Source: Polydactylus sextarius
Taxonomy: Eukaryota > Chordata > Actinopteri > Polynemidae
Direction: 5' to 3'
Length of the DNA stretch: 64,000 nucleotides
Assembly: GCA_016801845.1 (NCBI GenBank)
Contig: CM028909.1
Span: 16,407,313 to 16,471,312 of the forward strand
The notes beneath the pieces are model-generated. The model saw only the letters and a program-made list of their open reading frames with translations, searched no databases and was not told where the DNA came from. Made by a program: the position numbers and the translations under genes. How positions within the stretch are numbered: position 1 is the stretch's first letter; every line of letters begins with the position of its first letter. Shown piece after piece: positions 48,501-62,914 of this stretch.

Positions 48501-51500
48501 AGCGCAGAGGGAGATACAGGGTTGAAAGAGGAGATTACCGACAGGAGGAGCAGGAGAAGGGAGGGTGACGGAGCGAGAGAAAGCTGGACGGAATGTCCTT
48601 CGCCTTTTCTGAGACAAGTGTCCTGTTGCATCATTAGATCAGGGGTGTTTACTGCGTGACTTTATTTATTCAGCTCTGGGCTGTGAATAATGGCGCTCAC
48701 ACTGAGGAGGTTCATTGTCAGCAGGAAGTGAAGACGCAGCCAACTGAAGGGAATCAATCCTCTATTTTTACTTGTGCGTGTGTGTGTGTGCGTGTGAGTG
48801 TGAGTGTGAGTGTGTGTGCACGCGTGCACTTACAGAGAACGTGTTTTTGTTCATGTAGGTGACATCTATAATCTCCACATGGAAAAGGTACAGATAATTT
48901 AACTTTTTTTAGTAAACACTTATATTTAATATATTAATTTATTTAATTTAATTTATTTAATTTATTATTATTTAATTTAATTTTATATAATTGTTTTGTA
49001 TCTATCATGTCTAATTAGAAATTCACTAAATGTGTGTAATATCAAACTGATATAAGTCAGGCAACCATGGGAAAAACCAAAAAAATAGATAGATAAAATG
49101 TGTAAGAAACAAACAAAAACAAACAAACATATAATTCAAATAGAACTGGACAAGCGTGTAATGAAATTAGATGATGTCACAGTGATGATGTTTTTGGTTA
49201 AAGCCCCAGTGTGTAATTTTTCTGGTTGTCTATAAACAAAGATTTTTTTTTTTTATTCCCAACTACGATCTTATTATTAGTAATTACCTCCATTATCAAG
49301 TCGAAATGTTCAAGTAGGTTTAAAATTTTCAATTTAAATAAACATAAAGTGAGTGAGTTCAATGCAGATCGGCATCTTACACTGCCATCTTGAGACTACA
49401 GGTGCTGACAGGGGACAATACCTGGTAAATATGGCTCCGCCTTTTGCATTTTTACATTCAGTGGCAGTGTGACTGACACAGAGTCACAAAGGGAGATACC
49501 CACCAGACAGAGTCTACCAGAGAGATCTGTGAGAAACCATCTACATATCTGGATGTTTCTACATCTAGATATATACGTATATCTTATATGTTGAATAAAT
49601 AAATAAAAAAGAAGTCCAAGAGCCAGATACCACACACACCATCTGCCAGAGGCTCACTCTGCTCGACAGCAGCAAGCTGTCTGGCATTCGCAGACATTAT
49701 TAAATGCTTTTTCCAGCTTCTTTTTGATGCATCTTCCTCATTCTGGCCTTCAAAGCAGCCGTCAGCCAAAACAAAACCTGACTGCCCTGATTGCATAAGA
49801 CTCATGCTTCAACCATGAATGCACTGCAGTGACTGATATGAGTAAGCGGATTTTAGAAACAGGTTGTAGACTTTATCTCCCATCCACCAGACCCTCATCC
49901 TTCGCTCTATCCTGCTTGTGTGTGGTTTGTTCAATCCCACAATACATCGTGATGTGTCAGTCTAAAAAGCCAGTGCAGCATCTGCAGCTTCAGAGGAACA
50001 GAGAGAGATATAGACCCAGGCTTTGAGTTAAATTGGAACTGGACTTTGCGGTTGTTATATAATGGCTGCTGAAGCTGATGGCAGAGTATGATGAGAGAGT
50101 CAATAAGTCGGTATCTTTGGTTGCTGGAGGACGCATCTATTATTTAGGTTTGAGTTCGCCCTTGTGTGCTCTCCCATGTCCCCTCATCTTTCATCCAAGA
50201 CCGAACACTCACTCAGCAGATACAGTAGAGTTACAGACTGTCAATGACCGTCAGAGGTGAGAGCTCATTGGTGCAACACTCAACTCCAGTGGTACATACA
50301 GTACTTCAGGGTTAAAAATGTTTCAACAGATGGAAAAAAAAACATTGAATTACAGAATTAAAGAGATTTTAGCCTGAAATTGAATGAGATCAGATAAAAT
50401 AATTGTATCATTTATAACAGTATATTGTACTTGTCAAAATATGGAGAAGGATGAAGGTTGAGTTTTACTGACCTGTGTACTGCAATACACCTCTAAATGC
50501 ACAAAGTGTGGATCCAAGGCTTCATGTTGTTTGTTCATTGTTGTAATGACGGTTCATGCTCACAACGAGTTAATGTCCACACTAAAGCTGCACCGCTATC
50601 AAAGAAAATATCTACCATATAAAATTATAACAACAAAACATTATAACAAAAAAAAAAAAAACAAACAAACAAAGACAGATCTTCATAAACACTTACTGCA
50701 CTACAGGTCAGGACAGACGGAGCTGTGTGTTCAGGTGCAGATGCAGTCATCCTCACACTGATCCTCTAAATTAGACTTCAACACATCAAATAGTGAGGAT
50801 GGAGGATGCTCAGCTTCTCCACAGCCTCAGTGCGCACATCCCAGTGATAGACGCTATTAGTCACAATATCCTACTCTCTAAATGCGGAAAATTAATTTGT
50901 TCTTTGGTTTGAAGCTACGTGAACCTAATACTGAAGAATTAGTGACATCGTGACACTATGTGCTGCGGCAGAACTGTTGTTGTTGTTGCCGCTTTTGTTA
51001 CAATATGGTTAATTTAAATAATTTAACAGTATTTTTCTGGTGCTACAGCTGCCAGAATATTAGGTTTTAATTTGATTGTTTTATAGTGTTTATCTAAAAA
51101 CTTAAATGATATCACATACTTTGTGTTTAGTTCATACTTTTGTGTTCTGTTCTGTTTGTGGTTAATGAATCATCTTTAGCTTTAACTCCAAGAAAGCTCA
51201 AGTTCAGTTGTTAAATTGTGTTTTAATTCAAGTCAGGATGAGTACATGAAATACCGTCACTGCTCAAGTGTTGATGGCCAAATCAGAGGTTATATAAGAG
51301 AATTAGTGTCACTCATACTGTGTGTCGTGTACTGTTTTTTTCTTTTGTGGTCTTGTCGTTCTAAGGGACAATAGCTCTGACTCATTTTCATCCCAGTGTC
51401 ATATGGTGGAAAATGAATTTCACTCTAATATTCACCTCATTGTTCGCCTTGAATACATTTCACAAGCATATCTTATACATTTTACTCTACTACTGAAACT

Positions 51501-53476
51501 GGAGATACTTATATGGGCAAACAGCTGCTTATATATCCATATCCATATATGAAGCATCATCTGTTTTATCTCTGTTTTGATCTCCATCTGCTCCAGTGGA
51601 AAATATATGATCAGTTAGTTGCTACATCTACAGTATCTTCACCATTTTTTGGAGCAACAGAGACTGAGCAGGCTACAATTACTAGGATAATATAGCAGAA
51701 TAAACCAAGAACATAAAAAATCTATAATGCTCCAGATATCAGATAAATTCAGCAGGAGGAAAGATTAAAGTATTAAAAAGTCAGTGATTGATAATGAAAA
51801 CAAACAGATTTCCACTGCTTTGGCGTTTCCGTGTTGAACAGCATTGGATGAACAGAAGCTATTATATCTATTCTATTAAATAATGAATTATTGTCTTTGG
51901 AAGAGTTGTGGGAATTTCTCTGCATTTGACAATGTTTGTGTGAGAGACAAAAGTTACATGCTACAGCTTCAAAGTTTAATTGCAGGACTTTAGGTGCCTT
52001 TTATTCCATTTTCCTGAATACATTTAAATCACTTCAGCACTGAGATTCTCTAGATGACTCATTCACTACATCTTCCTCCCTGGTGCTATCAGATCTGGTG
52101 CCTGACATCTATATCATAATAATGACTTTCCAGGGTCCTGTGGTGTCGCACAGCTACACACTGCAACCACAATAAAGAGAAAAAACCCTGGCCCTGTGGG
52201 GATCAGCAGACGGAGACTGCTACTGTAAATTAAACAGATTTGGTTTGTGCCTGTGTCTGTGTGTAATAATCTTCCTCTTTAGGAACATCGTTGTAGTGAG
52301 CTTGGAGGGATTTAAAGGCTCTGCTTCTCTTGCTGTTGCCTCTATTAATCACAGCCCTCTACTCTGTGTAGAGTGAGGATGATTTCTGGAAAACAGGCTT
52401 TAATGCAGGGTCATTATCACGATCGCATCCTGTTTCTTCTGTCATTATCTCTGTGTGGCTTAGTGTCAACTAAAACTCTTACCCTCACACTACCATGCAG
52501 TTAAAATAAATAGATAAATAAATAAAAACAAATTATGATTCCTTCAAGAAGTAATTATCTTCAGTGAATTTATTTTTATGACAGAAAATGGAAAAATCTG
52601 CCTCAATAATAAACAATCAACAATGACTTTTCAGTCCATAAATACTAAATTACTTATTCAAAAAAAAAATCTATAATTTAATTTGATTCCTGTTGTTTTT
52701 GTCATATATTTAAAAATAATGTCCCTGAAGGATAAAAGTCACTAGTTAAAAGTGTTATTGATCATGTCCAAGAGAGATTTTTTAGTTTAGAAGGAGCCAC
52801 ATGGCTTTATCGTGATGATACTATTACACATCAGTGGATATCTGAACTATAACAATTACAACACAAAAGGTCACAGTCAGTCTTGTCTTTTATAGATTAC
52901 GGGATGGTAGTCTTTGTCTGGGTTCAAATAATAGGTGCAGTTTTATTTAGTGATTATATAAATAACCCAAAGAAGAGCATCTGTAGTCAAAACATCGATA
53001 TACAGTAAAATAAAAGAGAAGTTGGCAATAAGGAAGTGTATTTTTGTCTCACTGTGGATTACTGTGGCCCAGAGATTGTGTGGATTTGTGCTTCCTGATT
53101 AATATTTGATTAGGTCAGTGAACGGCATTGAGTTACAGGTTGAGTTTGACATTTTGGGAAAATGTGCTCTGGTTTTTCATTGACAGTTAAATGAGAAGAT
53201 AAATACCACTCGTATATCTTCACCTCACAGTGGTATTCATTTTCTCATCAACAAAAGAATAAATCGGAATATTTCCCCAAAATATTCAACTCTCATTTAT
53301 TTCTCGCTTTTGTATAAAGGTAAACATAAAGTTCGTCAGTGACTATACAGTTGTGAATGTGCTGCAGTGATGTCAAAACATGTTTTGGTTTTTGTCTGCG
53401 TGCTCGACTAGTCTGAACGGTGACAGCTGGCTTGCATTATTAACTGCACTGCATCTGTTTGGATTTTACAACATCA

Positions 53477-53592
53477 CCCTCCTCCTCCTCCTCCTCCTCC
53501 TCCTCCTCCTCCTCCTCCTCCTCCTCCTCCTCACCCTCCTCCTCCTCCTCCTCACCCTCCCTCACCCTCCTCCTCCTCTTCTTCCTCATCCC
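53477..53592. repeat. (CTC)n polypyrimidine tract
   Basis: Over 100 bp of almost pure pyrimidine, mostly CCT/CTC triplets with a few ACC interruptions. Translations of this tract as Leu, Ser or Glu runs are not genes. Confidence 0.95.
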
Positions 53593-54536
53593 ACCTGCAG
53601 GACTCTCTGGCTCTAACGAGGACAGAAGAAATCGAGTGTTAGAGAGGAGAGTGAAGTGAAAGCTGAGAACTAAAAGGGTATTTCTGATGGTTTTCATTGC
53701 AGTGATCTCTCAGGAGCTGTTATGTAGAGGAAACACCAGCAGCAATAGCACTTAGTGTCTAGAGCCACTGATGGAAGCACATTTAACTTTCTTTTCTTCT
53801 TGACTGTACGGTTCTGCGTCAGTGTTTTACTTAGACTTTCTCTGACATTTGTAAATGTTCTCATAAATATGTATGCCCCGACCGCTTCTGTCATCTAACG
53901 TTGAATCGGACACTTAGCGTGAGTAATGCTTTTTCATGAGCTGTCAAACCACAGGGAATGTGTTGTGTGGTGTGAACCAGTGTGATGTTACACACAATAA
54001 CTTTTTAATTTCACCATTCTGTGGCCTTTTAGCCATTTAAACCCACATTTAACAGACTTGCATAAAAATATAGTAGCATGTAGAATACATTTTAACTTTC
54101 TAACTTACAGTTAGTTTAGTCAGTCTCACAAATCAGCGCAAGAAAAGTCAAATTGTTGCAGTGGAAACATTTGTTTTATGACCAAATACCTACAAAGTGG
54201 TAAAATTCCCACCAGCCTCAGCTGTATTTCGTATTTAGTGACAATAAGCAAAGTTAGCTTTAACATGTGGAGCTCCCTTGGCCACCATACTTCCCTGGAT
54301 GAGAGTTAACACCAGTAAACCAACTTTGCTGTACAACTCTCTCCATGTCCAGCTGTGGTTCCTCTTGTTCCAGAAGTACACAGTGTCATCACAGCTGCAA
54401 GGTGAGAAGTTGACCACCAGAGGTCAGCAAAAACAAGACTTCTACAGACTATTAAATCAGATTTAAACTGCAGGCTATTTTAACTGCTCTTCTTTGTTAT
54501 GATATTGCTGAACTGACCACAGTACTGCAGTAACAC

Positions 54537-54560
54537 TGCTGCTGCTGCTGCTGCTGCTGG
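54537..54560. repeat. (CTG)8 trinucleotide repeat
   Basis: Eight CTG units in non-coding spacer. Confidence 0.9.
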
Positions 54561-57500
54561 TTTACTAAGCATTAATGTCCCACCTCCACTCCTGCGTCCA
54601 CCTGTAAGCTCTGAGCCACCGCCCCCATATTCATCACTCCCCAAACTCTGCAGGATGAGAGTTAAGTTCACTTGTGGGGGTTGGTGAGGACAGAGCTGAG
54701 ATGTTTATCTCAGCTCTCAATTATTTTTGTTGGACAATTACTTTACTGAAACAAATGTTAAAGTTACTATTTACAGTGCACATACATAACAAAACCATCC
54801 AGGGACATAAAGCATTAATAAACAGACGTTTTCTTATGTAACTTCACCTTTTTCATGAAGAGAATAATCCTCTTTTTGAAAAATAAAAGGAAACAGATAA
54901 TACCCACCCTGATAAAATTAAAATGAATGAACCAAAAACTGCAGAGTGAGCTGAGTAAAGGTCCGTCAAGACACATTTAGTACTGTTATTTACAGCAGGA
55001 ACTCACTGAGAGAAAACATACTTATTATGAAAAGCTCAGATATTGATGTTACATCTAATATTGCAAACATAGAGCTTGATGATACGGGAAAGAAAAGGCA
55101 AAAGGAGCCCAGAAAATAAATGCAAATATGCTGTCCTTATCAGCAAGTCAAGATGCATTATGGGTAATCCGGGGAGGGGAGGGGATGTGATTGCCTGAGC
55201 TTTGGTTCTTCCTGGTAATGCAGCCATTAATCAACTGACTGACTGTCTGCACTGTTTGGTTTCTGCGAAAATAACACAGCCATTGTGAGATGTCCTTTGG
55301 ATTTATTTATTTATTTTTTTTATCGCATTAAAATGTGGACGTCACAAAGTGATGTCACAGACAAAACAAATGTCAAATATGATCACATTTATTTCACAAA
55401 CACATGGAATGAATTTCATTACCTTTGAATCAATGGTCACTGTGATCACACAAACTTATAACATTTAACATATTCATGGATGCTCCTGGTCGATGGCTGT
55501 GATAAAACCAATGTTGACAACTCTCTGTTGTGAATGTAATATAAGTTTGACGTCAGAAACATCTCATCAAAGCAAAAAAGGAAAGAGAAGATGAGACTCT
55601 GGTGACTTCTGGTCTACTCGTCTATGAGAGACCAGTGGCCTTTAACCAAGCTAAATTGTGTTTATAAGAGGTAAAGAGTGTGTAAAAATAAAAAAGGACG
55701 TTATAACACTGAATTCACCATATAGTGCTCTTAATATTATTTTATGTTCTTTTAAAAGTTACATTTTGATTCATAGTCAGTAAAAATGATGTGATCAGAA
55801 TTAAATTGGATTTAAGGATAATGGTTTAAGGATAATGCTATGATAAAAAATCATAACAAAGAGTGGATATGAAAGTAAAATGCACAAGACTGTAAAAGCG
55901 TCCTTGTATTGTCCTTCCATAACATCCTCATCTAATAATAACCTTTCATGATTATTCCTTATATATGATATAAGCATTATATAGATTGATATAGGTGTGC
56001 TATGTGATTATAATGTAATGTATATACCCATTATTAGAATGTGTAGGAAAGTAGTTGGATGACCTTTATGATGCTTTTATCATTTGTTATTTTAATACAG
56101 TGAGTTCAAATATTCTATTGCAGCCGTTTGGTACATGTGAGGATGAGGATGTTGGTTAAGTGACTACCATGGGTTCCTCTCAGGACAGAAGTTTCTTTGT
56201 TCTCTTGAATTATATAAAAAAAGAAGAGTTTCACTGTTGGTCACTGGGAACCTCCCTTAATAATCTGCTTATGTAAGAGAATTGTACAATATTTTTCTAT
56301 TTATCTGTGACAGTATTTTGTGTCTTTATTGTTTACTATATTCATGCATTTTCTACACCACTTCCCCTCCTGTGTTTTTGGTCCGTTAGTTGTGTGTCCT
56401 TTGATCAGATGAAGGTCGCGTCTTGCTGCAGTGTAAGGCAGCAGAGGCCCTATAGGCTATTTGTGACTCCATCAAGGACATCTCACCTCCCTGCACCACT
56501 GTTAGATATTATAAAAGCAGCTGAATGCTTTTATTCATGCTCACTGACATCCTTGGAAAGTCAGAAAAAAGTCCCAAGAGTTTTACTTTTGCTCATATAT
56601 TAGAATACAGATCTGTTTTTTAATACCGATATCAAAAGACACATCTTACAATAACTGGAAACTAAAGAATGAATCAGCTGATTCAAACAACAACAACAAC
56701 AGTCTGTAAGTGAATAAAAAAAAAACAGCAGCTTGAAGAGAAGTCATGATGTTCTCACAATAAAAAAGTGAGACACCGAGAGTCAGCGAGCATCTGTGAG
56801 CTTGTGGCGCCAAGTTGTATTTTTTCAGTCAGTGATAACTAGAATAAAAACGAACCAAGAAAGAAAGAAAAACATACAATATGGTGTAACATATTATATC
56901 GGTGTTAAAAAAACAGACTCCAGTGCCTGCAAGCTAAAAGTTTAACATTTTTTTTTCGTGGCTGTTATTGTGTGTCCCCGGGCAGATAGGCAGCTCAGAA
57001 CACCAACACTCATCAGTGATTCAGTGTGTGCCCCATACGACATCCCAACCTGGACCAAAAGGAGAGTGCTAATTGTGTCTATTTGGGATCTAATACATGA
57101 CTCTGGGAAATCAAACAGCAGCACAAACCAGTTACCATCACTGGTTAATGTGTTATCTGGCTGCCTATGGAGGACAGGTTGTCTCATGGTCTCCTAGTGA
57201 TTTGTCCCAAAGTGTGTTAAGTGTCTTTGTTATTGTGTAAATCAACTGTAAGGAAAAAAGTAGATTTCAGTCAAACTTAGAACTTTGTGCAAACATGTGA
57301 TCTACATGCTCTAATAATGCTGACAGAGTAAGTGGTGCATGTAGATGAACATTTGGTGGCTCTCTCTCTAGACTGAAACACAGCATGGGCTTCTCGAGCT
57401 CCACTTCATGAGAGAATAAAAAAAGAAAAAAGTGATTATCAGTGTATGTGAGGATGCACAATGAGGGTTTAGGTAAATGTGTAAATCTGCTGAGGTGAAT

Positions 57501-58979
57501 GATGGGATGTTAGTAATCAGTCTGGCGTGACCTAGCAAGATGTTGATCCCAGAGCAAAGCTGGTTTGACTCTGGTCAGATACTGGTTAACCAAATTCACC
57601 AACTCTTAGGTATCACAAAGCATGATAGCATATTTTACATATATCCAAATAACATAAAATGCAAATATTTAAAATTTGTGAATTACTTTTGCATTCTTTT
57701 TTCTTTTTAAATAACATAAATAGCAAGTTGTTACTCATGAACATCATCAACATATATACATGTCAGTGGGGTTGTGTGTATGTGCTGCTGTTTGCAGTGT
57801 CCTGAACAGAAAAAAGTGTACATCCTAACACTTTTCTCTTCCAAATCTTGTTTTCTACATTTCGTGTCTTGATATATTTGTCTCAAATGAGCAAGGACAA
57901 CATTTCTGTGTTAATTAACTGTATGAGCAACTAATTATCATTAAAGTTTGTGTCCATGAGCCTGAATCTAACTGATTGTTGTGGGGTATCAGATGGATAC
58001 TGGGATATCAGGCACAGCAGTTACTGTATTTGTTAGATGTGAGAGCTCCCCCTACTGATGAGGTCTGACATCAAAATGGAAAACAATACCAGATCAGCAG
58101 CTGTGATTGAGCATGAGGCAGACCACCTGTGTTCACTTTAACAGGGAGAAAAGAAAACTGAAAATAATCACTGATTGCAAAACATGTTGGCAACAGGCTG
58201 AAATGGTCAGTGTGTATGAGAGAGGGTGTTAATTGTGTGCTGGTGTTGAAGAGGGGTGGTGATAAGGTTGCATGGTTGGGTTTTAGGCGGGGAGGGGGGG
58301 TGATGGGGGACTGAGGCAAGTATGGAAGCTGAAGTCATGGTTGCCACGGAAACCATTGTATCTCCCTCCCTGTGATTGGTGCTGCTGGTGTGAGCAAATA
58401 TCTCCTACTTCTGTCATTATTCAACACCTCAGACGTGAGCATAGTCACAGGACACACACACAAATATCAACAAAGACTCTTCTATAACCAGCTTATATCT
58501 TAAAAATGCCTCTTGGGACACTGATATTATTTTGTGCGTCAGTCGTCTTAATACATTTTACTCCCACAACACATTTAACAGAAAAGATCTGATAATGTCC
58601 TTTTCCTTCAGATCATATAAGTGACCACAGCGCACAGGCTGACCATCAGCTGTCCTTGCTACAACTGTGCGACAAAACCAACAATGTACAAGACAAAATC
58701 AGATCAACAAATGATCATGTTGTACAATTTGTCCATTGATTTATCAGTGAAGAGAAGCAATGACTCATGAACTAATCAGGGTTTTGTGAAGCGGCAACTG
58801 ATGAATGAATTCCTCAGGAAATACACACTGCATGAAAGAGACATGTCACATACTGATGTGGAAAAGGCCATTCATGCAAATCCACAGGGAGGAATGTGTC
58901 ATTTTCAGAGCATCAGTTGAAAATAAAACCCACACACTGTAGGTTGGAGAACAAATGGGATTTATACATAAATTAACGA

Positions 58980-59520
58980 ATTACATCCAGAATTCCGGAA
59001 ATTCCGGTAATTCTAGCAGACCAATAGCAGCCATGTGGTCTCCGTGTGCTCTCTGTCGTTTCGACGGATAGTTACAAAATTGTGGAGTTGCATGTAAGCT
59101 CATGGAGAAGGGGTTAGACAGAGCAGAGCCCTCTGTGTCCTTGTGTATCAATGGATACAGACAAGCATAAATCAGGCTCAACCACCCCAGTCTGTCATTT
59201 TAGAGGCACCGTCCCCATTGTCCAAGCTGTGACTAGCACAGAAGTCCAATAAATGAACACTGCTCGAGTTCAGATCGGGCAGGCCGTTCCTCCCAATTGT
59301 CAATGTGGCGGCCCTGTGGGCAGGGTACACTTGATCCTTGCTCTTTTCTTCATTAGGGGTCTTTTGAACTGCTCTTGGTCTGACCCTTTGTCTAGGACCA
59401 CTTTGCCTTGGGAGACAACACAGCTCCTACGGTCACTTAGGGTGCTCAGGGTTAGCAAACCCCTCCACCATGTCAAGATGGCAGTTCTCAGAGGGGGCCA
59501 AAGATTGTGTACTGTAAAAT
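58980..59520. mobile_element. Retroelement-like fragment
   Basis: The block 59330-59510 reads like a common fish retroelement: TTTTGAACTGCTCTTGGTCTG, AGGACCACTTTGCC, TGGGAGACAACACAGCTCCT, CCCCTCCACCATGTCAAGAT. It is richer in GC than its flanks and has no intact ORF. It is recognised by phrasing from memory; class and exact ends are unknown. Confidence 0.4.
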
Positions 59521-60280
59521 GAGTAGGTGTTTATGAGTAGTAACTGTTTATGCTTTGTCTCCATATACGCATATGAAATAAATTGACAACATCTTTCATC
59601 TTTCAACATAAATATCCATTATCACTCAGATGTTGTTGTTATTTAATGAATCTGTGCAGAATACCAGTATAAAAAAGTTGTTTGAAATCAATATATCATT
59701 CCTATTGTTTTGTCCAACACAAAGACATGTCAAATAAAATAACACAAGCACTGTAAAACACAAAGACTGCTTTTACTTGATTAAACAACCACAAAACATT
59801 GAGTTGTCAACGTATTGATTAATTGATCCTTTCAGCTCTGCTCTGCCTATGTGCTCTGTTCTTTTCTGTAGATTGTGTTTACATTTGTTATTCCTCTTGT
59901 GCTGCTTGTATGTAAGACTGCATAATTACTAACTGAATAATAACTGGTCCCATGATTTAATCTAATTATACAAATAGAGTTGTAGGAATAGAAATCTAAA
60001 TTGCAAAATCAATTGGACCCCTCATCTTACACGCTCCACTAGTAAACAGTCTCATTCGTCAGAGCGGGAATAAAGTCCAGTAAGTGCAATGTGTATGTTG
60101 TACAGACCAGGCTTTTGAAAATGTTAATCTCAGCTCGTTAACATTAACCACTGGGATCCATTTCCTCTCTGCGGATCAATAATCCAGCCTCGTGAAAGGG
60201 ATTTTGGTGGATTGTGCATCGAGGGAGATCTTTAGCACAAGACATAAAAAGAATAGGTTATCCTAGGTGCTTTTCTTTTC

Positions 60281-60987
60281 TTAAATGTTGGACGTGTCTG
60301 CGCATGTTAGAGCAACCTGATGTGGACCTGCGAAATTAGCTGGATAGGAGAGAAGCGGGGACCCATCCCAGCTCCAGAGGCGCTCCAGAGGCACTAAGAC
60401 CCAGTGGGAGAGGAGAGAGGCTGCAGATGCTGCTGCTGCCGCCTGTCTGTCTGCTCCGCGCGGCGCTGCAGCTGCGCTGTGCACGTGCCAGAGCCGGTAC
60501 TGTACAAGAAATCCTGCGAGGTGTGTGTGTTATTACTTGTGCATCACTGGAAGGCAGGATCCTTCTTCCCCCTCTTTTAATTTTATTTATTTATTTTCTT
60601 GTTGTTCTCACTCTTCACCCTCGTGCTCCTCCTGCTCCTGTCTCTCCCACTTGGATCGCAGACCTGGCTTTAAAAGAAGGAGTAGGGGGAGGAAGGGGGA
60701 GAGGGAGCCTGAGGGAGGAAAGAGTGTGTTGTGTGTTGGAGGTGGATGGGGAGGAGGCGGTTACCGTGATGACGGGATGGAAGGGGGGTGGGGGTCAGGT
60801 GAGGAGGAGACACAGAAGCGTCCCTCCCTCCCATTCTCTCTCTCTCTCTCTCTCTCTGTGACGTGGTGTGTGTGAGTGTGTGTGCATGTGTCTGTGATGT
60901 GTGTGTGTGGGATACAGCGAAACAGGTCGGCTTTCCTTCAGCAGCCTGTGAACCTGTACAGGAGGAAGCAACCCTCTCCAGACTGAG
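60281..60987 (+). promoter_or_regulatory. gpr61: Probable gpr61 promoter and non-coding first exon
   Basis: GC- and CpG-enriched stretch (CTCCGCGCGGCGCTGCAGCTG) with a CT repeat (60833-60857) and a TGACGT CRE-like half-site at about 60858. A candidate splice donor, CTGAG/GTATGT, ends at 60987. The open frames across it are low-complexity and are not believed to be coding. Confidence 0.4.
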
Positions 60988-62914
60988 GTATGTCACATCA
61001 CACACATTTCCACACACACCTGCCCTGTGTGTGGTCAAAGACGTTCTTTTTTTCTTTTCTTTTCTATTTTTTTATTTTATCTTAGATGGTGATAAAGAAG
61101 TTAAGATGCCGTAAAAAGGCAGCATAAGGTTAAAATGTGTTTGTTCATCAGATCCAGCGTCACATTTATGTAGAGGATCAACATCTCTGGAAACCAGTGC
61201 CTCATTTTCACGTATGTACATTGAAACTCCTGCTTGTCACTTGCATGTTGCTGCTGAGCAGTGAGAGTATTCTGTAATGAAAAGGACACTTGAACAACAG
61301 GCTAGTTTTCTCCACGCAGTAAACACTGTGTCATGTGCATATGATAGGGTCATATGGTTTCCAGTCAGAAGCCAGAGGGATCCCGTCACAGCCTTATATT
61401 TTTTAGCTCTTGTGTGAATTCTTTAGCAGCTTCTGAGGCAGAGTTTGACCATAAACTGCTCGTCTTTAATAGATTTGATTATATGAAATAGCAGCCTTGG
61501 CTGCATGTGAGACACTAATTCTCTATTTTATACTTTAACTATTGACATAGTTGTGTGTGGGAGGGTTTGAGGAGGTAAAATTGATCATTATAAAAGAGCT
61601 GTTGTGCACATTTTTTCAAAATTGTATCATTTTGGATGGTGTTTTTGTGCTAAAAGCCCATTTGAGCGACTAAACCACTTCATTTTGCATGTTCAGGTGG
61701 TAATATGTTTCCTTTTGCAGCACAGTTTTTCACTTTGGTGTCCATGGAGTGTTAAACTGACCCTGAACACCAGGTTGAATTAGAGTACCAGTCTCCAGAG
61801 GACTGCTCCGCCGTTGTTGTTACTTCACGGCTCAGACGTTGTTTACAGAGTATTTAATTATGCTGAAGGTGACTGTAACCCTTTGACCTATTCGACAAAG
61901 GCCACCTACTTATGCCTGCATCTGTCAGGTGACTGTCGTGCTTGATGTGCGTACATGGGCAGGAAAAAGCAAGGCGCCTTGCAGGGATGAAGCCTGCCAC
62001 ACTTGTGAAATGGAAAACTTGCACATGCAGGTGTGCAGCATATGGAAATGTACCAAAGCCTCAGTGCTTGCTCCGTGGCTTTAACGGTTTGTAGGGTTGT
62101 GTCTAGGTGAGGTTGTGACAGTAAACACAGCACGGGACCTCTTGATTACTCCTCCGGTCACTTTTTCACACTGCTGAATATAGACCAGGTGTCCTGCACT
62201 GCCCTTCAAAATGTATTTTATTGCAAATTAATCACAGGAAGCGTAATTTGTATATTGCATATTAATCTATGATCATTACAATGTGAAAAAGTGTGTATTG
62301 ATCTTTTCCTGCCATCACTCAAGACAGCAGGGAGCTCTGTAGTGATGAGTTTCATGGCTTGTTCACTCATCCAGTTTGCTTCTTGACTCTGTTAAGGGGG
62401 ACATATGGTCGACTATGTGCTTTTAGCTTCTCCCTGGAGCACTAGCTGCCCTGAAAACACACATCTGACGATGCAGATGTCAAATATGTAGTAAATTATG
62501 ACCCTAGCTACGAGCGAGTGCAGACTGCATCGAGTTTGACGACTTCACAGCCACAGTGCCGGAGTAACACAACTCAGCTTGTACATGACAAGTCACAGGG
62601 ACACAAAGAACTGTATTTAAGGATGTCTTGTGTGTTTTGATTCAGAATGTGTTTGTGGAAAGATGAGAAGGAAGTCCAGACTACTTTATTCCAGTATATA
62701 TTTCAGAAAGATGTGTGGTTTTATAAAATGTGATCTTTAGTAAAGTTTTTCATCATTTAGTGACCTTTCTCTTGTATAATATGCTATAACATTCACATAT
62801 ATCATAACATTCATCATATCATATCATTCATCATAACTGTATTGTGAAAACTAAAAGAAACATTCTTCCTAAAATGCTTGTCTTCATTAGTGACTTCTTT
62901 CTTGAATGTTTCAG
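60988..62914 (+). other. gpr61: Probable gpr61 5' intron
   Basis: Lies between the donor at 60987/60988 and an acceptor, GAATGTTTCAG, ending at 62914. AT-rich, with no coding signal; nothing else seen. Confidence 0.4.

Larger units (their letters stand above)
43640..60280. other. Long amigo1-gpr61 spacer without recognisable genes
   Basis: About 17 kb of AT-rich DNA with no ORF I can assign and no tRNA or rRNA signature. It contains microsatellites (43700-43720 GT; 45541-45590 GAAA; 48776-48820 GT-type; 48920-48985 TTAAT-rich; 53477-53592 CTC; 54537-54560 CTG), a retroelement-like block at about 58980-59520 and some enhancer-like stretches. Distal regulatory elements of amigo1 or gpr61 are likely but unproven. 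Confidence 0.6.

Noticed and set aside
53380..53697. Poly-Leu, poly-Ser and poly-Glu ORFs
   Set aside because: Translation of the CTC tract; no other coding sign.
60427..60861. 144-codon open frame and overlapping 116- and 122-codon frames near the gpr61 promoter
   Set aside because: Low-complexity Gly/Arg/Ser-rich translations driven by GC-rich and CT-repeat DNA; no family resemblance.
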